From NCBI RefSeq assembly GCF_902498805.1, contig NZ_LR701599.1, positions 21,433 to 85,432 on the forward strand: a DNA stretch of 64,000 bases. The letters are read 5' to 3'. The notes under the pieces were generated by a model, which saw nothing but the letters and a program-made list of their open reading frames with translations, did no database searches and was not told where the DNA came from. Below, one piece after another: positions 31,900 through 39,796 of this stretch (positions are counted from its first letter, which is position 1; each line of letters starts with the position of its first letter). This DNA is from Imperialibacter sp. EC-SDR9 (GTDB lineage: Bacteria; Bacteroidota; Bacteroidia; Cytophagales; Cyclobacteriaceae). Both the position numbers and the translations under genes were made by a program.

Positions 31900-33045
31900 A
31901 TGAGCAAAGTTAAGATTGTATTTTTTATTGATGTACTCAAAAAGGATTTTGATGGGGTGTCTAACACCACCAGCCAAATTGCCTACCGCCTGCCCAGGGA
32001 CCAATTTGACGCCATCTTTATCACTCCGCTGCCGCCAGAAGACCCGGAGTTTCCGTTTCCTGTGTACAAGTGCCCATCGATAGACCTACCGCTTTATAAG
32101 CAATACAAACTGGCGCTACCCAAGCGAATGAAGGAATTGGAGGCAATTCTCGATGACTTCAAGCCCGATATCGTACATTGGAGCACCCCATCGGCACTAG
32201 GCTGGTATGCTGTGAACTATGCGAAAAAAAACAAGATTCCTGCGGCAACTATATACCACACGCACTTCACTTCCTATGTAGAATACTTCTTAAGGTTTGT
32301 GCCTGGTATCGATAAGATTTCGCCTCCGATAGCCCGGCGGCTGCTTTCGCTGTACAAAGACTGTTCACTTGTGCTGGCACCCACCGAAAGCATGAGTGAT
32401 TACCTGAAAGTATTGAGAGTTGATGCTGGCAAAATAAACGTATGGGGCAGGGGGGTCAATCAGCACCTGTTTTCTCCCGATTTCCGGGACGATAAGTTTT
32501 TCACTCCATACGGCGTCACCAGCAAAAAGAAGATTCTTTTTGTCAGTCGGCTGGTGAGTTACAAGTCCACCGACAGCCTGATAGAGCTCTATAAGTTGCT
32601 TGACAAAGGCCATAAGCTGATTGTCACTGGTGATGGTCCCGACATGGAGAGGCTTCAAAGTAAGATGCCAGAGGCTGTGTTTACAGGAAAACTCACCGGT
32701 GAAGCACTTTCCAAAGTATTTGCCTCGGCCGATGTGTTTGTCTTTCCGTCGGTTACGGAAACGTTTGGTAACGTGATTCTTGAGGCCATGGCTTCCGGAC
32801 TGCCAGTGGTGGCCGCAAGGGCTGGAGGCCCAGCTGACATCATTGAACATGGAGTTACCGGTTTTTTGGCTGAACCCGGTAACACCAAAGAAATGTATGG
32901 TCATGTAAAGTCATTGCTGTCAGATGATGAACTGCATGCAATGATCAGAGAAAAGGCGATTTACTACGCCAGCCAGCAAAACTGGGACGTACTGTGCCAG
33001 CGGCTGTTCGACTACTACACCGATTTAGCCAAAACAGCTTCATGA
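31900..33045 (+). CDS. GT4-family glycosyltransferase (mannosyltransferase-like)
   Basis: A 381-residue GT-B protein. Its first domain has FDGVSNTTSQIAYRLP (glycine-rich loop variant), IVHWSTPSALGWYAV and IYHTHFTSYVEYFL, as in GDP-mannose-dependent transferases such as MgtA-like enzymes. The second domain has ILFVSRLVSYKSTDSLIELY, AVFTGKLTGEALSKVFASAD and the donor motif PSVTETFGNVILEAMASGLP with the E-x7-E pair. The sugar is not provable; mannose is a guess from the overall likeness. It overlaps the next gene by four bases (ATGA), and begins 17 bp from the divergent GT4 gene. Confidence 0.87.
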   Translation: MSKVKIVFFIDVLKKDFDGVSNTTSQIAYRLPRDQFDAIFITPLPPEDPEFPFPVYKCPSIDLPLYKQYKLALPKRMKELEAILDDFKPDIVHWSTPSALGWYAVNYAKKNKIPAATIYHTHFTSYVEYFLRFVPGIDKISPPIARRLLSLYKDCSLVLAPTESMSDYLKVLRVDAGKINVWGRGVNQHLFSPDFRDDKFFTPYGVTSKKKILFVSRLVSYKSTDSLIELYKLLDKGHKLIVTGDGPDMERLQSKMPEAVFTGKLTGEALSKVFASADVFVFPSVTETFGNVILEAMASGLPVVAARAGGPADIIEHGVTGFLAEPGNTKEMYGHVKSLLSDDELHAMIREKAIYYASQQNWDVLCQRLFDYYTDLAKTAS

Positions 33046-33764
33046 GCCTGACCTTTAAGATACTTCAGCTGGCTACGCCAAACATCGATTCTTACGCTGC
33101 CTATAGCATTGCCTCTGTGCGGGGCTATGCAAAAAAACATGGTTATCAGCATTTGGTGCAACGCAGCCGGTTGGTTGATGATATGCATATCAATTGGACC
33201 AAAATTGCGCTGTTACAAAACGCCCTGACGGAAAAAGACGTCGATTATGTGGTGCTGTTAGATGCGGATATTATCCTCACAGCTACCGCCCTGCACCTGG
33301 AAGACTTTGTGAAGATGGGGAATGAAGCAACGCACATACTGATGCCTGGCGATACGCCGTTGTTAGGAGGTAAAAGGCCTAACGCAGGGATGATCATTGT
33401 TAAAAACAGTCCCGAGGGCAGAGGCATTATTGACTATTGGCTGCATGCAGCCCGCCACGAAGGCAAGCACCTGGCAGATACCCACCCGAGAAATCAGCTG
33501 GTGTACTGGAATTTCGTGATGCCCAGGTTCAAACCCCTTCAGTTTATTATTCCAAGGTCATTTGCCAGGAAGTATTACCCTGTTTACGACTACCTGGGAC
33601 TGCGTGGGGGATTTTTGTGGCATGTGACCCAAACTAATGAGGGCGTAAGAGAAAAGTATATGAAGAGGCTTTACGAGCAACACAGGTCAGAAATGGGCGA
33701 CCTTCAGGCCACTTTAGAAGCGCTGAAAGAAGCAACGCAAGGGTTGGTTAAATTGGTTGAGTAA
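33042..33764 (+). CDS. GT34/GT8-like glycosyltransferase
   Basis: A 240-residue protein starting at an ATG that overlaps the stop of the upstream glycosyltransferase (ATGA). A longer frame from 32994 is not needed. It has IASVRGYAKKHGYQHLV, INWTKIALLQNALTEKDVDY and VVLLDADIILTATALHL, where the DxD (DAD) binds the metal and nucleotide sugar, then LLGGKRPNAGMIIVKNS. These features match the galactosyltransferase GMA12/MNN10 (GT34) group or small GT8-like enzymes. The C-terminal ~50 residues are charged and helical. It is the second gene of the operon and precedes the desaturase gene by 69 bp. Confidence 0.68.
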   Translation: MSLTFKILQLATPNIDSYAAYSIASVRGYAKKHGYQHLVQRSRLVDDMHINWTKIALLQNALTEKDVDYVVLLDADIILTATALHLEDFVKMGNEATHILMPGDTPLLGGKRPNAGMIIVKNSPEGRGIIDYWLHAARHEGKHLADTHPRNQLVYWNFVMPRFKPLQFIIPRSFARKYYPVYDYLGLRGGFLWHVTQTNEGVREKYMKRLYEQHRSEMGDLQATLEALKEATQGLVKLVE

Positions 33765-33833
33765 CTAATAGCACTTTTAGGCGCAGTTAAAAAATTCATT
33801 GTTTAGTTTTAGGAAACGTTAATCGAAGTTTCA

Positions 33834-34787
33834 TTGGAGAAGATTGCCGGTTTGAAAAACGCTCAATCATTTTACTGGGAAGAAAGCAGAGAGCCACACT
33901 TTCAGCGCAGAAAGCAAATTATGAATGAAGTGCCTGAGGTGAAGAAGCTTTTTGGTACCGACCCTCTTTTAAAGTACAAAGCGATTTTTGTACTGCTGCT
34001 GCAACTGGCTATTCCTGTATTTTTTCTACCCGAAAATCCATACCTGTTTGCCCTGCTGGTGGTGGTTGTGGGTGCCACACTTAGTCAAATTCTTTTTTTG
34101 GCTATTCACGAAATCACCCATGACCTGGCGTTTAAAAACCCAGTACTCAATAATGTTTTGGCCATCATTGTTAACTTCCCCATTGTGTTTCCCTTTAGTA
34201 TGGCATTTAAGGTGTACCACGCTAAGCACCACTGGCACCAGGGCAAGGAGGGAGTTGACACAGACCTGCCGACGGACGGTGAAGCACTTCTGTTTAAGGG
34301 TTTTTTCGGTAAGCTGATTTGGCTGGTGAATCAAATCCTTTTTTATGCCATCAGACCACTCATGGTGCACCCTATCAAACCCGACAAGTGGCAAGTCATC
34401 AATCTGGTGTCTCAGTTGTTATTCGTTGTGGTGTTTTACCAACTGGCAGGTATTGCCGGTTTTGTTTATCTCATTGCCTCGCTGTTTGTAGCCGGCGGGC
34501 TTCACCCCATAGCCGGCCACTTTATAGCAGAGCACTACGTTTTCAAAGAAGGTCAGGAAACCTATTCGTACTACGGTTTCCTGAACAAGATTACTTTCAA
34601 TGTAGGCTTTCATAACGAGCACCACGACTTCCCTAAAATTCCCGGTAGTCGGCTGCCAAAGTTGAAGAAACTTGCCCCCAACCATTACGACCGCCTCTAT
34701 TCGCACACCTCATGGTCAAAGGTGCTTTGGCGGTTTGTTTCCGAGGAATCAATGACGCTTTACGCACGGGTCAAGCGCAACAACTAG
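33834..34787 (+). CDS. Sphingolipid delta-4 desaturase homologue (DES1/DEGS-like)
   Basis: A 317-residue membrane di-iron desaturase very close to the eukaryotic dihydroceramide desaturases. The N-terminal FYWEESREPHFQRRKQIM is the DES-specific lead (FEWVYTDQPHADRRREIL in the human protein as I recall it). Three His boxes are intact: HEITHD 92-97, HAKHH 129-133, HNEHHD 260-265, at nearly the same positions as in human DEGS1. The conserved block GLHPIAGHFIAEHYVFKEGQ and the NVGFHNEHHDFPKIPG block are almost eukaryotic. It would insert the 4,5 double bond into sphinganine-type ceramides. Start: a TTG at 33834 is needed to include the conserved lead, since an in-frame stop lies at 33810; the next ATG is residue 30. 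It is in the same direction as the GT genes and converges with the hydrolase with a four-base overlap. Confidence 0.9.
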   Translation: MEKIAGLKNAQSFYWEESREPHFQRRKQIMNEVPEVKKLFGTDPLLKYKAIFVLLLQLAIPVFFLPENPYLFALLVVVVGATLSQILFLAIHEITHDLAFKNPVLNNVLAIIVNFPIVFPFSMAFKVYHAKHHWHQGKEGVDTDLPTDGEALLFKGFFGKLIWLVNQILFYAIRPLMVHPIKPDKWQVINLVSQLLFVVVFYQLAGIAGFVYLIASLFVAGGLHPIAGHFIAEHYVFKEGQETYSYYGFLNKITFNVGFHNEHHDFPKIPGSRLPKLKKLAPNHYDRLYSHTSWSKVLWRFVSEESMTLYARVKRNN

Positions 34788-35776
34788 TTGTTTCTCATGA
34801 AACTAAGTGCTGCTTCAATAAACTTTTCATTTTCGGAAACGAACGGCTCGTGCCAGGAGTCGTCGAAGACCGTCCAGTCGACTGTAGTGTTGACAAGCAG
34901 GGCTTCCGTTTCGTAGCCAATTTCTATCGGCACCACACCGTCTTTTTTGCCCCACAGAAATGCCACTGGTATGTCGATCATATCCAGTTTGCCGGAGGTG
35001 TCGTAGTTCAGCATTTCGAAGTCAAAGTAGTTTTCATACCCTTTGCCGTGGCTAAACTGTGCCAGCGTGGTGTTGGGTGTAAACAAGGCATAATTGATGA
35101 GGAATTTCTTGTTAGAAAACAGAGAAAGCTCGTTACCTCCCAGGTCCAGCATGTGGCGGTAATAGCCCACCCAGTCCAGCTCCTGGATGTTTTCCTTTGT
35201 CACGGGGTTTTCCTCGGCAAAGTCCAGCGCTTTGGCGTTGTTCTGCTCGGTAGCCTCTCTGATTACCCAGTCACGCATCACGTCCATCCACCGGTAGTTG
35301 GAGAAGGTGCCGTTGACAATGAGGGCTCCGGCCACCATTGATTGGTTGTCGTTAGTGGTTAGAAACTGCCAGGTGACCTCGACTCCGAAACTGTGGCCCA
35401 TGAGGTAGATCTTTTTACCGGGGTATTGTTGCCTCAGCAGCGACACCACATAAAAGGCGTCTTCTGTGTACTGCTCATAATTGAGCGTTTTAGGGTCAAC
35501 GTTGCCGGAAGCGGAACCTGCGATGCGCTGGTCCCAATAGGCCACCGCCACGTCTTTCTCCATCCCTTTCAGGTAGTACCGGTAGCACATGGCACAGTCT
35601 CCAGGCCCGCCGTGAACATAGAGGATGATCTTGCCTGAGTCGACATTTCCCCGCACCCACACAGGCATGTCGGCACCGTCATTGCGAACATAGAAAGTGT
35701 CGGTAGCCTCCGTTGCATCTTCAGTGCACGATAGAAAGAAAAGGGGAATAATGAATAAGAAAAATAGCTTTTGCAT
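34784..35776 (-). CDS. Alpha/beta hydrolase lipoprotein
   Basis: A 330-residue lipoprotein (MQKLFFLFIIPLFFLSCTED, lipobox Cys 17). The mature part is an alpha/beta hydrolase: ILYVHGGPGDCAMCYRYY holds the oxyanion-hole HGGPG, MGHSFGVEVTWQFL carries the Ser nucleophile in GHSFG, and a C-terminal DDSWHEPFVSE provides a His. HGGPG is common in prolyl-iminopeptidase-like and related esterases. The substrate is unknown. The gene lies 2 bp after the outer membrane protein gene at 35779-36345, so they are cotranscribed. Confidence 0.82.
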   Translation of the reverse strand: MQKLFFLFIIPLFFLSCTEDATEATDTFYVRNDGADMPVWVRGNVDSGKIILYVHGGPGDCAMCYRYYLKGMEKDVAVAYWDQRIAGSASGNVDPKTLNYEQYTEDAFYVVSLLRQQYPGKKIYLMGHSFGVEVTWQFLTTNDNQSMVAGALIVNGTFSNYRWMDVMRDWVIREATEQNNAKALDFAEENPVTKENIQELDWVGYYRHMLDLGGNELSLFSNKKFLINYALFTPNTTLAQFSHGKGYENYFDFEMLNYDTSGKLDMIDIPVAFLWGKKDGVVPIEIGYETEALLVNTTVDWTVFDDSWHEPFVSENEKFIEAALSFMRNN

Positions 35777-35778
35777 GT

Positions 35779-36345
35779 TTAAAAAATCAAAGGTTTAATA
35801 ATTCCGAATTCAATGGCGAAGCGGGTGAGAGATGACGCATTGTAGGGAACTTGTTTCATTACGTTCAGTCGGGCATACCAACTGATGGGAATTTCCCTTT
35901 TCACCGAAAGGTCCTTGCCAATCCCGATAAAAACTGTTGGCATGAATGCTGTTCGTCCCGCCAGCGTCAGCTTTTCGAGCTCACCTGCTTCATTCACTTC
36001 GTACACCTTGCCCTCCAGGAATGAGCGAAAAAGCCCGGGACTAATGCCAGTTTCGAAGATTCTGCCTTTTTCATTTTTCCTTCTGTAGGAAACATCAGGC
36101 ATAACAATGAGCCCCACGTGGTTGTGGGCGTGGCGGTAAATGGCCAGGCCCGGAGTGAAAGCCACGGCGTTGGTTACGCTGTGACCTTTCTTTGTCTGTT
36201 TGTCGACAGAGCGAAGGGTGATGGAGTAGCCGCCTTTAAGCCCATAGTGAGTAAAGGATTCTCCGAAATAGGCAACTTTCAGCTCCTGGCTTGCGGCCGA
36301 CTGGAAGGTCAAAACGCAAGCCACTAAAAAAATAAACTTGTGCAT
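35779..36345 (-). CDS. Small outer membrane beta-barrel-like protein, unknown function
   Basis: A 188-residue protein with a signal peptide (MHKFIFLVACVLTFQSAAS). The body is rich in alternating strands (LKGGYSITLRSVDK, HVGLIVMPDVSYRRKN, PISWYARLNVMKQV) and ends SLTRFAIEFGIIKPLIF, an aromatic C-terminus typical of barrels. I do not recognise the family. The frame is open upstream to 36804, but that part overlaps the LytTR gene in another frame and is not coding; the ATG at 36343-36345 opens the signal peptide. It is the first gene of a pair with the hydrolase. Confidence 0.65.
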   Translation of the reverse strand: MHKFIFLVACVLTFQSAASQELKVAYFGESFTHYGLKGGYSITLRSVDKQTKKGHSVTNAVAFTPGLAIYRHAHNHVGLIVMPDVSYRRKNEKGRIFETGISPGLFRSFLEGKVYEVNEAGELEKLTLAGRTAFMPTVFIGIGKDLSVKREIPISWYARLNVMKQVPYNASSLTRFAIEFGIIKPLIF

Positions 36346-36487
36346 AAAAAAGTAAATTGATGTGACAGTTCCCATACGGTGCGAACAAATGGATGGATGC
36401 AAAAAGGGGCGAATAATACCTGAACTATTGAAAAAACTACCTGAAGTATGGAAAAGAAGCGGTGGCTTTAGAGACTGAAATGCCGCA

Positions 36488-37309
36488 TCAGGAATGACTG
36501 ATCCATTTTTTGAAATCTGTAGCCTTGAGTTGGCTGATAACCACAGGTTCATCCATTGATGGGTGCACCTCAAGCAGCAATTTACCATTCGGTTCGCTAA
36601 CAAACGACCTGCACGATTTTCTGTGAACGATGACCTGTCGGTTAGCCCTGAAAAAATCTTCCTCGCTGAGCAAGCCAAAGACCTCGTCCAGGGTATAGTT
36701 GATCGAAAGTCGGCTACCCTCAAAAGTGGTAATATAAACGACAGCACCCCTGATAAAAATATTGGCAATGTTGCCCGCTTCAACCGGCACATTTTTTCTC
36801 CCAAAGGTACCGATCACCGACTTGAGAGAACCAGTCTTTCTCCCATCATCGTGTCGGGCAACCTTAGATGCCCGGTAGAAATAGTAAATAATGTAGTAGA
36901 CGTTGAACTGACCAATGACGATGATGCTGAAGGGCAGCTCATAGTCAGGAAATGATGTGGCTGAAATGGGAACTTTGTAGTATAGATGAAAGTAAATGGA
37001 TGTGATGGTTACGCATACAAGAGAAGGTAATGCAAGTCCCAAAATTGTTTGCAGCAATATCCTTGAAAGTGGTCGATCGAACCAGTCATGTTTCTTTTGC
37101 AGTTGCTTCGTCACCTGCCTGACAAACAGCCACAAAAGAGATGTGAGAGAGAATGAGTAAATGGTGTCAGGCAGGAAGTTGGTTTGGTATAGAAGCTCGA
37201 ACCAGCTGAGGTCAGCCCCAATGGAAAGGAATACCTGGGACACAACAAAGCTTACGCCAAGGATGACCCAAATGTCTCTTTTGAATGGAGGCAGGCAGTT
37301 GTGTACCAT
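36488..37309 (-). CDS. Membrane-anchored LytTR-family transcriptional regulator
   Basis: A 273-residue protein. The N-terminal ~160 residues have about four hydrophobic segments. After a short polar linker comes a LytTR DNA-binding domain (~175-273) with NIFIRGAVVYITTFEGSRLS, LDEVFGLLSEEDFFRANRQVIVH and the closing SQLKATDFKKWI. Unlike classical LytR-type response regulators it has no receiver; such one-component membrane LytTR proteins are widespread in Bacteroidota. The likely targets are the neighbouring membrane protein and hydrolase genes, 142 bp downstream in the same direction. The signal is unknown. It is divergent to the Crp/Fnr gene. Confidence 0.85.
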   Translation of the reverse strand: MVHNCLPPFKRDIWVILGVSFVVSQVFLSIGADLSWFELLYQTNFLPDTIYSFSLTSLLWLFVRQVTKQLQKKHDWFDRPLSRILLQTILGLALPSLVCVTITSIYFHLYYKVPISATSFPDYELPFSIIVIGQFNVYYIIYYFYRASKVARHDDGRKTGSLKSVIGTFGRKNVPVEAGNIANIFIRGAVVYITTFEGSRLSINYTLDEVFGLLSEEDFFRANRQVIVHRKSCRSFVSEPNGKLLLEVHPSMDEPVVISQLKATDFKKWISHS

Positions 37310-37469
37310 AGAGGGTAAAAGTCGGACAAAAATTCAACTTTTTAAAGAGCATACAGCCTGCACCATTTTGAAGACTGCCTCAATTAACATTGGCTTTGGG
37401 AACGAATCGATGACCGTTAATAGTTCTTATGAGCAATGCACTTTGGTAAATAAAGCTTTAATTTTCGAC

Positions 37470-38120
37470 ATGGAACTTACTGCCACAAAACTCTCTGCGC
37501 TTTTTCCTGATATGGAACAGGCCCTCAAAGACGCCATTTTGAAGGAGGGGATCATAAAAACTGTAAAAGAGGGAGATCTGCTGGTAAGCTCCGGCCAGTA
37601 CATCAAATCAGCCATGCTGGTGATAGATGGTTTGGTGAAAGTTTCCAGAGAAGACGAGGATGGCAAGGAGTTTCTGATGTACTACCTGGAGCCAGGTTCA
37701 GCTTGTGCGCTTTCACTCTTGTGTGCCGCCCGAAGTGAAAAGAGCGCCATATCAGCCAAAGCTGTTTCTAATGCCACCATCATCACTGTTCCGTTTGTTT
37801 TAACCGAAACTTGGCAAACCAGGTACAGAACCTGGCACGAGTTTGTTGTGGCTACCTACCGAAAAAGGTTTGAGGAGCTGCTGATCACCCTCGATAGTGT
37901 TGCTTTTAAATCTATGGATGAGCGCCTGGTGTTTTACCTGAAAAGGCAAATGAAAGTGTCGGGCAAGCTGCTGGCCATTTCTCATCAGGAAATTGCCAAC
38001 GACCTGAGCACTGCCAGAGAGGTGGTGTCGAGGTTGTTGAAAAAACTGGAGCAGTCGGGCGCCATTGTATTGAGCCGAAACCATATTGAAATCATTAACC
38101 TCGACAAAATTTTTGACTAG
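37470..38120 (+). CDS. Crp/Fnr-family transcriptional regulator
   Basis: A 216-residue regulator. The N-terminal cyclic-nucleotide-binding-like beta-roll is GDLLVSSGQYIKSAMLVIDGLVKV to LEPGSACALS, followed by the dimerisation helix and a C-terminal HTH (ISHQEIANDLSTAREVVSRLLKKLE). The effector pocket lacks the Arg/Ser set needed for cAMP; no Fe-S Cys cluster is seen. The frame is open upstream to 37161, but the ATG at 37470 gives the normal family start. The gene sits directly upstream of the MBL-rhodanese gene, whose 81-base promoter region has a Crp-type site at 38130-38145, so it probably controls sulfur or sulfide handling. Confidence 0.88.
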   Translation: MELTATKLSALFPDMEQALKDAILKEGIIKTVKEGDLLVSSGQYIKSAMLVIDGLVKVSREDEDGKEFLMYYLEPGSACALSLLCAARSEKSAISAKAVSNATIITVPFVLTETWQTRYRTWHEFVVATYRKRFEELLITLDSVAFKSMDERLVFYLKRQMKVSGKLLAISHQEIANDLSTAREVVSRLLKKLEQSGAIVLSRNHIEIINLDKIFD

Positions 38121-38129
38121 TTTTGCCAG

Positions 38130-38145
38130 AGTGATTATTGTCACT
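38130..38145. promoter_or_regulatory. Candidate Crp/Fnr operator
   Basis: AGTGATTATTGTCACT is an exact inverted repeat, AGTGA-N6-TCACT, with the spacing of Crp/Fnr sites (TGTGA-N6-TCACA). It lies 57 bases before the ATG of the MBL-rhodanese gene and 10 bases after the stop of the Crp/Fnr-type gene. Confidence 0.6.
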
Positions 38146-38201
38146 GAAGTCGGTCTTCCGCTGGTATACCTTTGATGAAGGAAATTGAAAAATAAACAAC
38201 A

Positions 38202-39614
38202 ATGATAGTAGAACAGATATACACAGGATGTTTGGCACAGGGTGCCTACTACATAGAGAGTGAAGGCGAAGCGGTTGTTATAGACCCATTGAGAGAAGTA
38301 GCACCTTATGTGGAGAAGGCCAAAAGAAGAGGAGCCAAAATTAAGTATGTGCTGGAAACCCATTTTCACGCTGACTTTGTTTCTGGTCACCTGGATCTCT
38401 CTAGAATAACAGGGGCGCCCATTGTTTTTGGACCGAATGCCAAGCCTAACTTTGAGGCGCATATTGCCAAAGACGGCGAAGAGTTGAAAATTGGTAAGGT
38501 AACACTTAAGGTGCTTCACACGCCCGGCCACACCATGGAGAGCACCACCTATTTACTGATTGATGAAGAGGGTAAAGAAAATGCTGTCTTCTCCGGCGAC
38601 ACGCTGTTCATTGGCGATGTGGGAAGGCCTGATTTGGCTGCCAAGTCGCACCTGAGCGTGGAAGACCTGGCGGGGCATCTTTTTGACTCGCTGCGAAGTA
38701 AGATTATGACATTGCCCGATGACGTCATCGTGTACCCCGGACATGGAGCAGGCTCAGCTTGCGGAAAAAACATGAGCAAGGAAACCACCGATACGCTTGG
38801 CCATCAAAAAGAAACCAACTATGCCCTAAGAGCCAATATGACAAGGGATGAGTTCATCAAAGAAGTAACAGACGGATTGGCGCCTCCACCGGTGTACTTT
38901 CCGGAAAACGTGATGATGAATAAGATGGGATACGAAAGTGTGGACAAAGTACTGAGTCGTGGACTTCAAAAGCTTTCTGCTGAAGGCTTCGAAGCAGCAG
39001 CCAACGAAACGGAGGCGTTGGTGCTTGACACCCGTGACCCAAATGTTTTCTCAAAAGGATTCATTCCTAACTCTATCAATATAGGTATCGACGGTAGCTT
39101 TGCCCCCTGGGTAGGCGCATTGATCCTGGATATTAAGCAGCCGATATTGATTGTTGCGGAACCTGGCCGGGAAGAAGAGGTAGTAACGAGGCTGGCAAGA
39201 GTAGGATACGACAATACGATCGGTTATCTGGAAGGCGGTTTTGCTACATGGCAGCAAGCTGGAAAGGAAATTGATATCATTGATAATGTGTCGGCCGCTG
39301 ATTTTTCAACTATGTACAGTAAAGAGAAGTTGGAAGTGATCGATGTGCGCAAGCCGAGTGAATTTGCCGCAGAGCACGTGGAAGATGCTAAAAACCTGGC
39401 GTTAGACTTTATCAATGATCATATGGCTGACTTTGACAAGGAAAAGCCGCTGTACCTGTACTGCGCCGGCGGCTATCGCTCCATGATTGCAAGCTCTATT
39501 CTGAAAGCCAGAGGCTGGGACAATGTCATCAATATTGAGGGAGGCTGGAAAGCAATAGAACAAACCAGTGTGCCGAGAACAGACTACGTTTGCCCTACCA
39601 CGTTGCAGAAGTAG
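38202..39614 (+). CDS. MBL-fold hydrolase with two rhodanese domains (persulfide-dioxygenase-like)
   Basis: A 470-residue protein. Residues ~1-240 form a metallo-beta-lactamase domain with the persulfide-dioxygenase-type motif THFHADFVSGH (His54, His56, Asp58, His63) and the TPGHTMEST block. Two rhodanese domains follow (~265-355 and ~370-465). The first reads ILIVAEPGREEE and lacks the active-site Cys; the second has YCAGGYRSM with Cys421. This is the architecture of CstB/ETHE1-rhodanese-type enzymes that oxidise persulfides to sulfite or thiosulfate. It lies directly downstream of a Crp/Fnr-type regulator and a matching operator, so it is probably induced by sulfide or nitrosative/oxidative signals. 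The ATG at 38202 is the first in the frame. Confidence 0.9.
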   Translation: MIVEQIYTGCLAQGAYYIESEGEAVVIDPLREVAPYVEKAKRRGAKIKYVLETHFHADFVSGHLDLSRITGAPIVFGPNAKPNFEAHIAKDGEELKIGKVTLKVLHTPGHTMESTTYLLIDEEGKENAVFSGDTLFIGDVGRPDLAAKSHLSVEDLAGHLFDSLRSKIMTLPDDVIVYPGHGAGSACGKNMSKETTDTLGHQKETNYALRANMTRDEFIKEVTDGLAPPPVYFPENVMMNKMGYESVDKVLSRGLQKLSAEGFEAAANETEALVLDTRDPNVFSKGFIPNSINIGIDGSFAPWVGALILDIKQPILIVAEPGREEEVVTRLARVGYDNTIGYLEGGFATWQQAGKEIDIIDNVSAADFSTMYSKEKLEVIDVRKPSEFAAEHVEDAKNLALDFINDHMADFDKEKPLYLYCAGGYRSMIASSILKARGWDNVINIEGGWKAIEQTSVPRTDYVCPTTLQK

Positions 39615-39638
39615 GAGAGGTGTTAAAAGCAAAGTTAT

Positions 39639-39768
39639 GAGGCTCTCTCAAAAGCCCAGATCAGGTGTCAGGTTGAGCTCGTCGAAACCTTGTTGTTAAA
39701 CGTTCTCAAGCATTTCGACAGGCTCAATGTGACATTTTCTTCTTAATTAGGGCTTTTGAGACGCCCTC
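39639..39768. terminator. Nested inverted repeat / REP-like element after the MBL-rhodanese gene
   Basis: The outer arms CTCAAAAGCCC (39647-39657) and GGGCTTTTGAG (39750-39760) are exact. Inside, GTCAGGTTGAGCTCGTCGAAA and its near-complement around TTTCGACAGGCTCAATGTGAC form a second arm pair. Such GTTGAGC..GTCGAAA elements are dispersed in many Bacteroidota. The structure lies between convergent genes and may serve as a bidirectional terminator. Confidence 0.5.
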
Positions 39769-39796
39769 GTTGCTTTTTTTAGCTCTTCAAGGATAC

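Noticed and set aside
35779..36804. Long frame of 341 codons containing the outer membrane protein gene
   Set aside because: The first 153 codons overlap the LytTR gene in another frame and look non-coding; the signal peptide at 36345 marks the real start.
37161..37469. Upstream extension of the Crp/Fnr gene
   Set aside because: Overlaps the divergent LytTR gene and has no family similarity; the ATG at 37470 gives the normal length.
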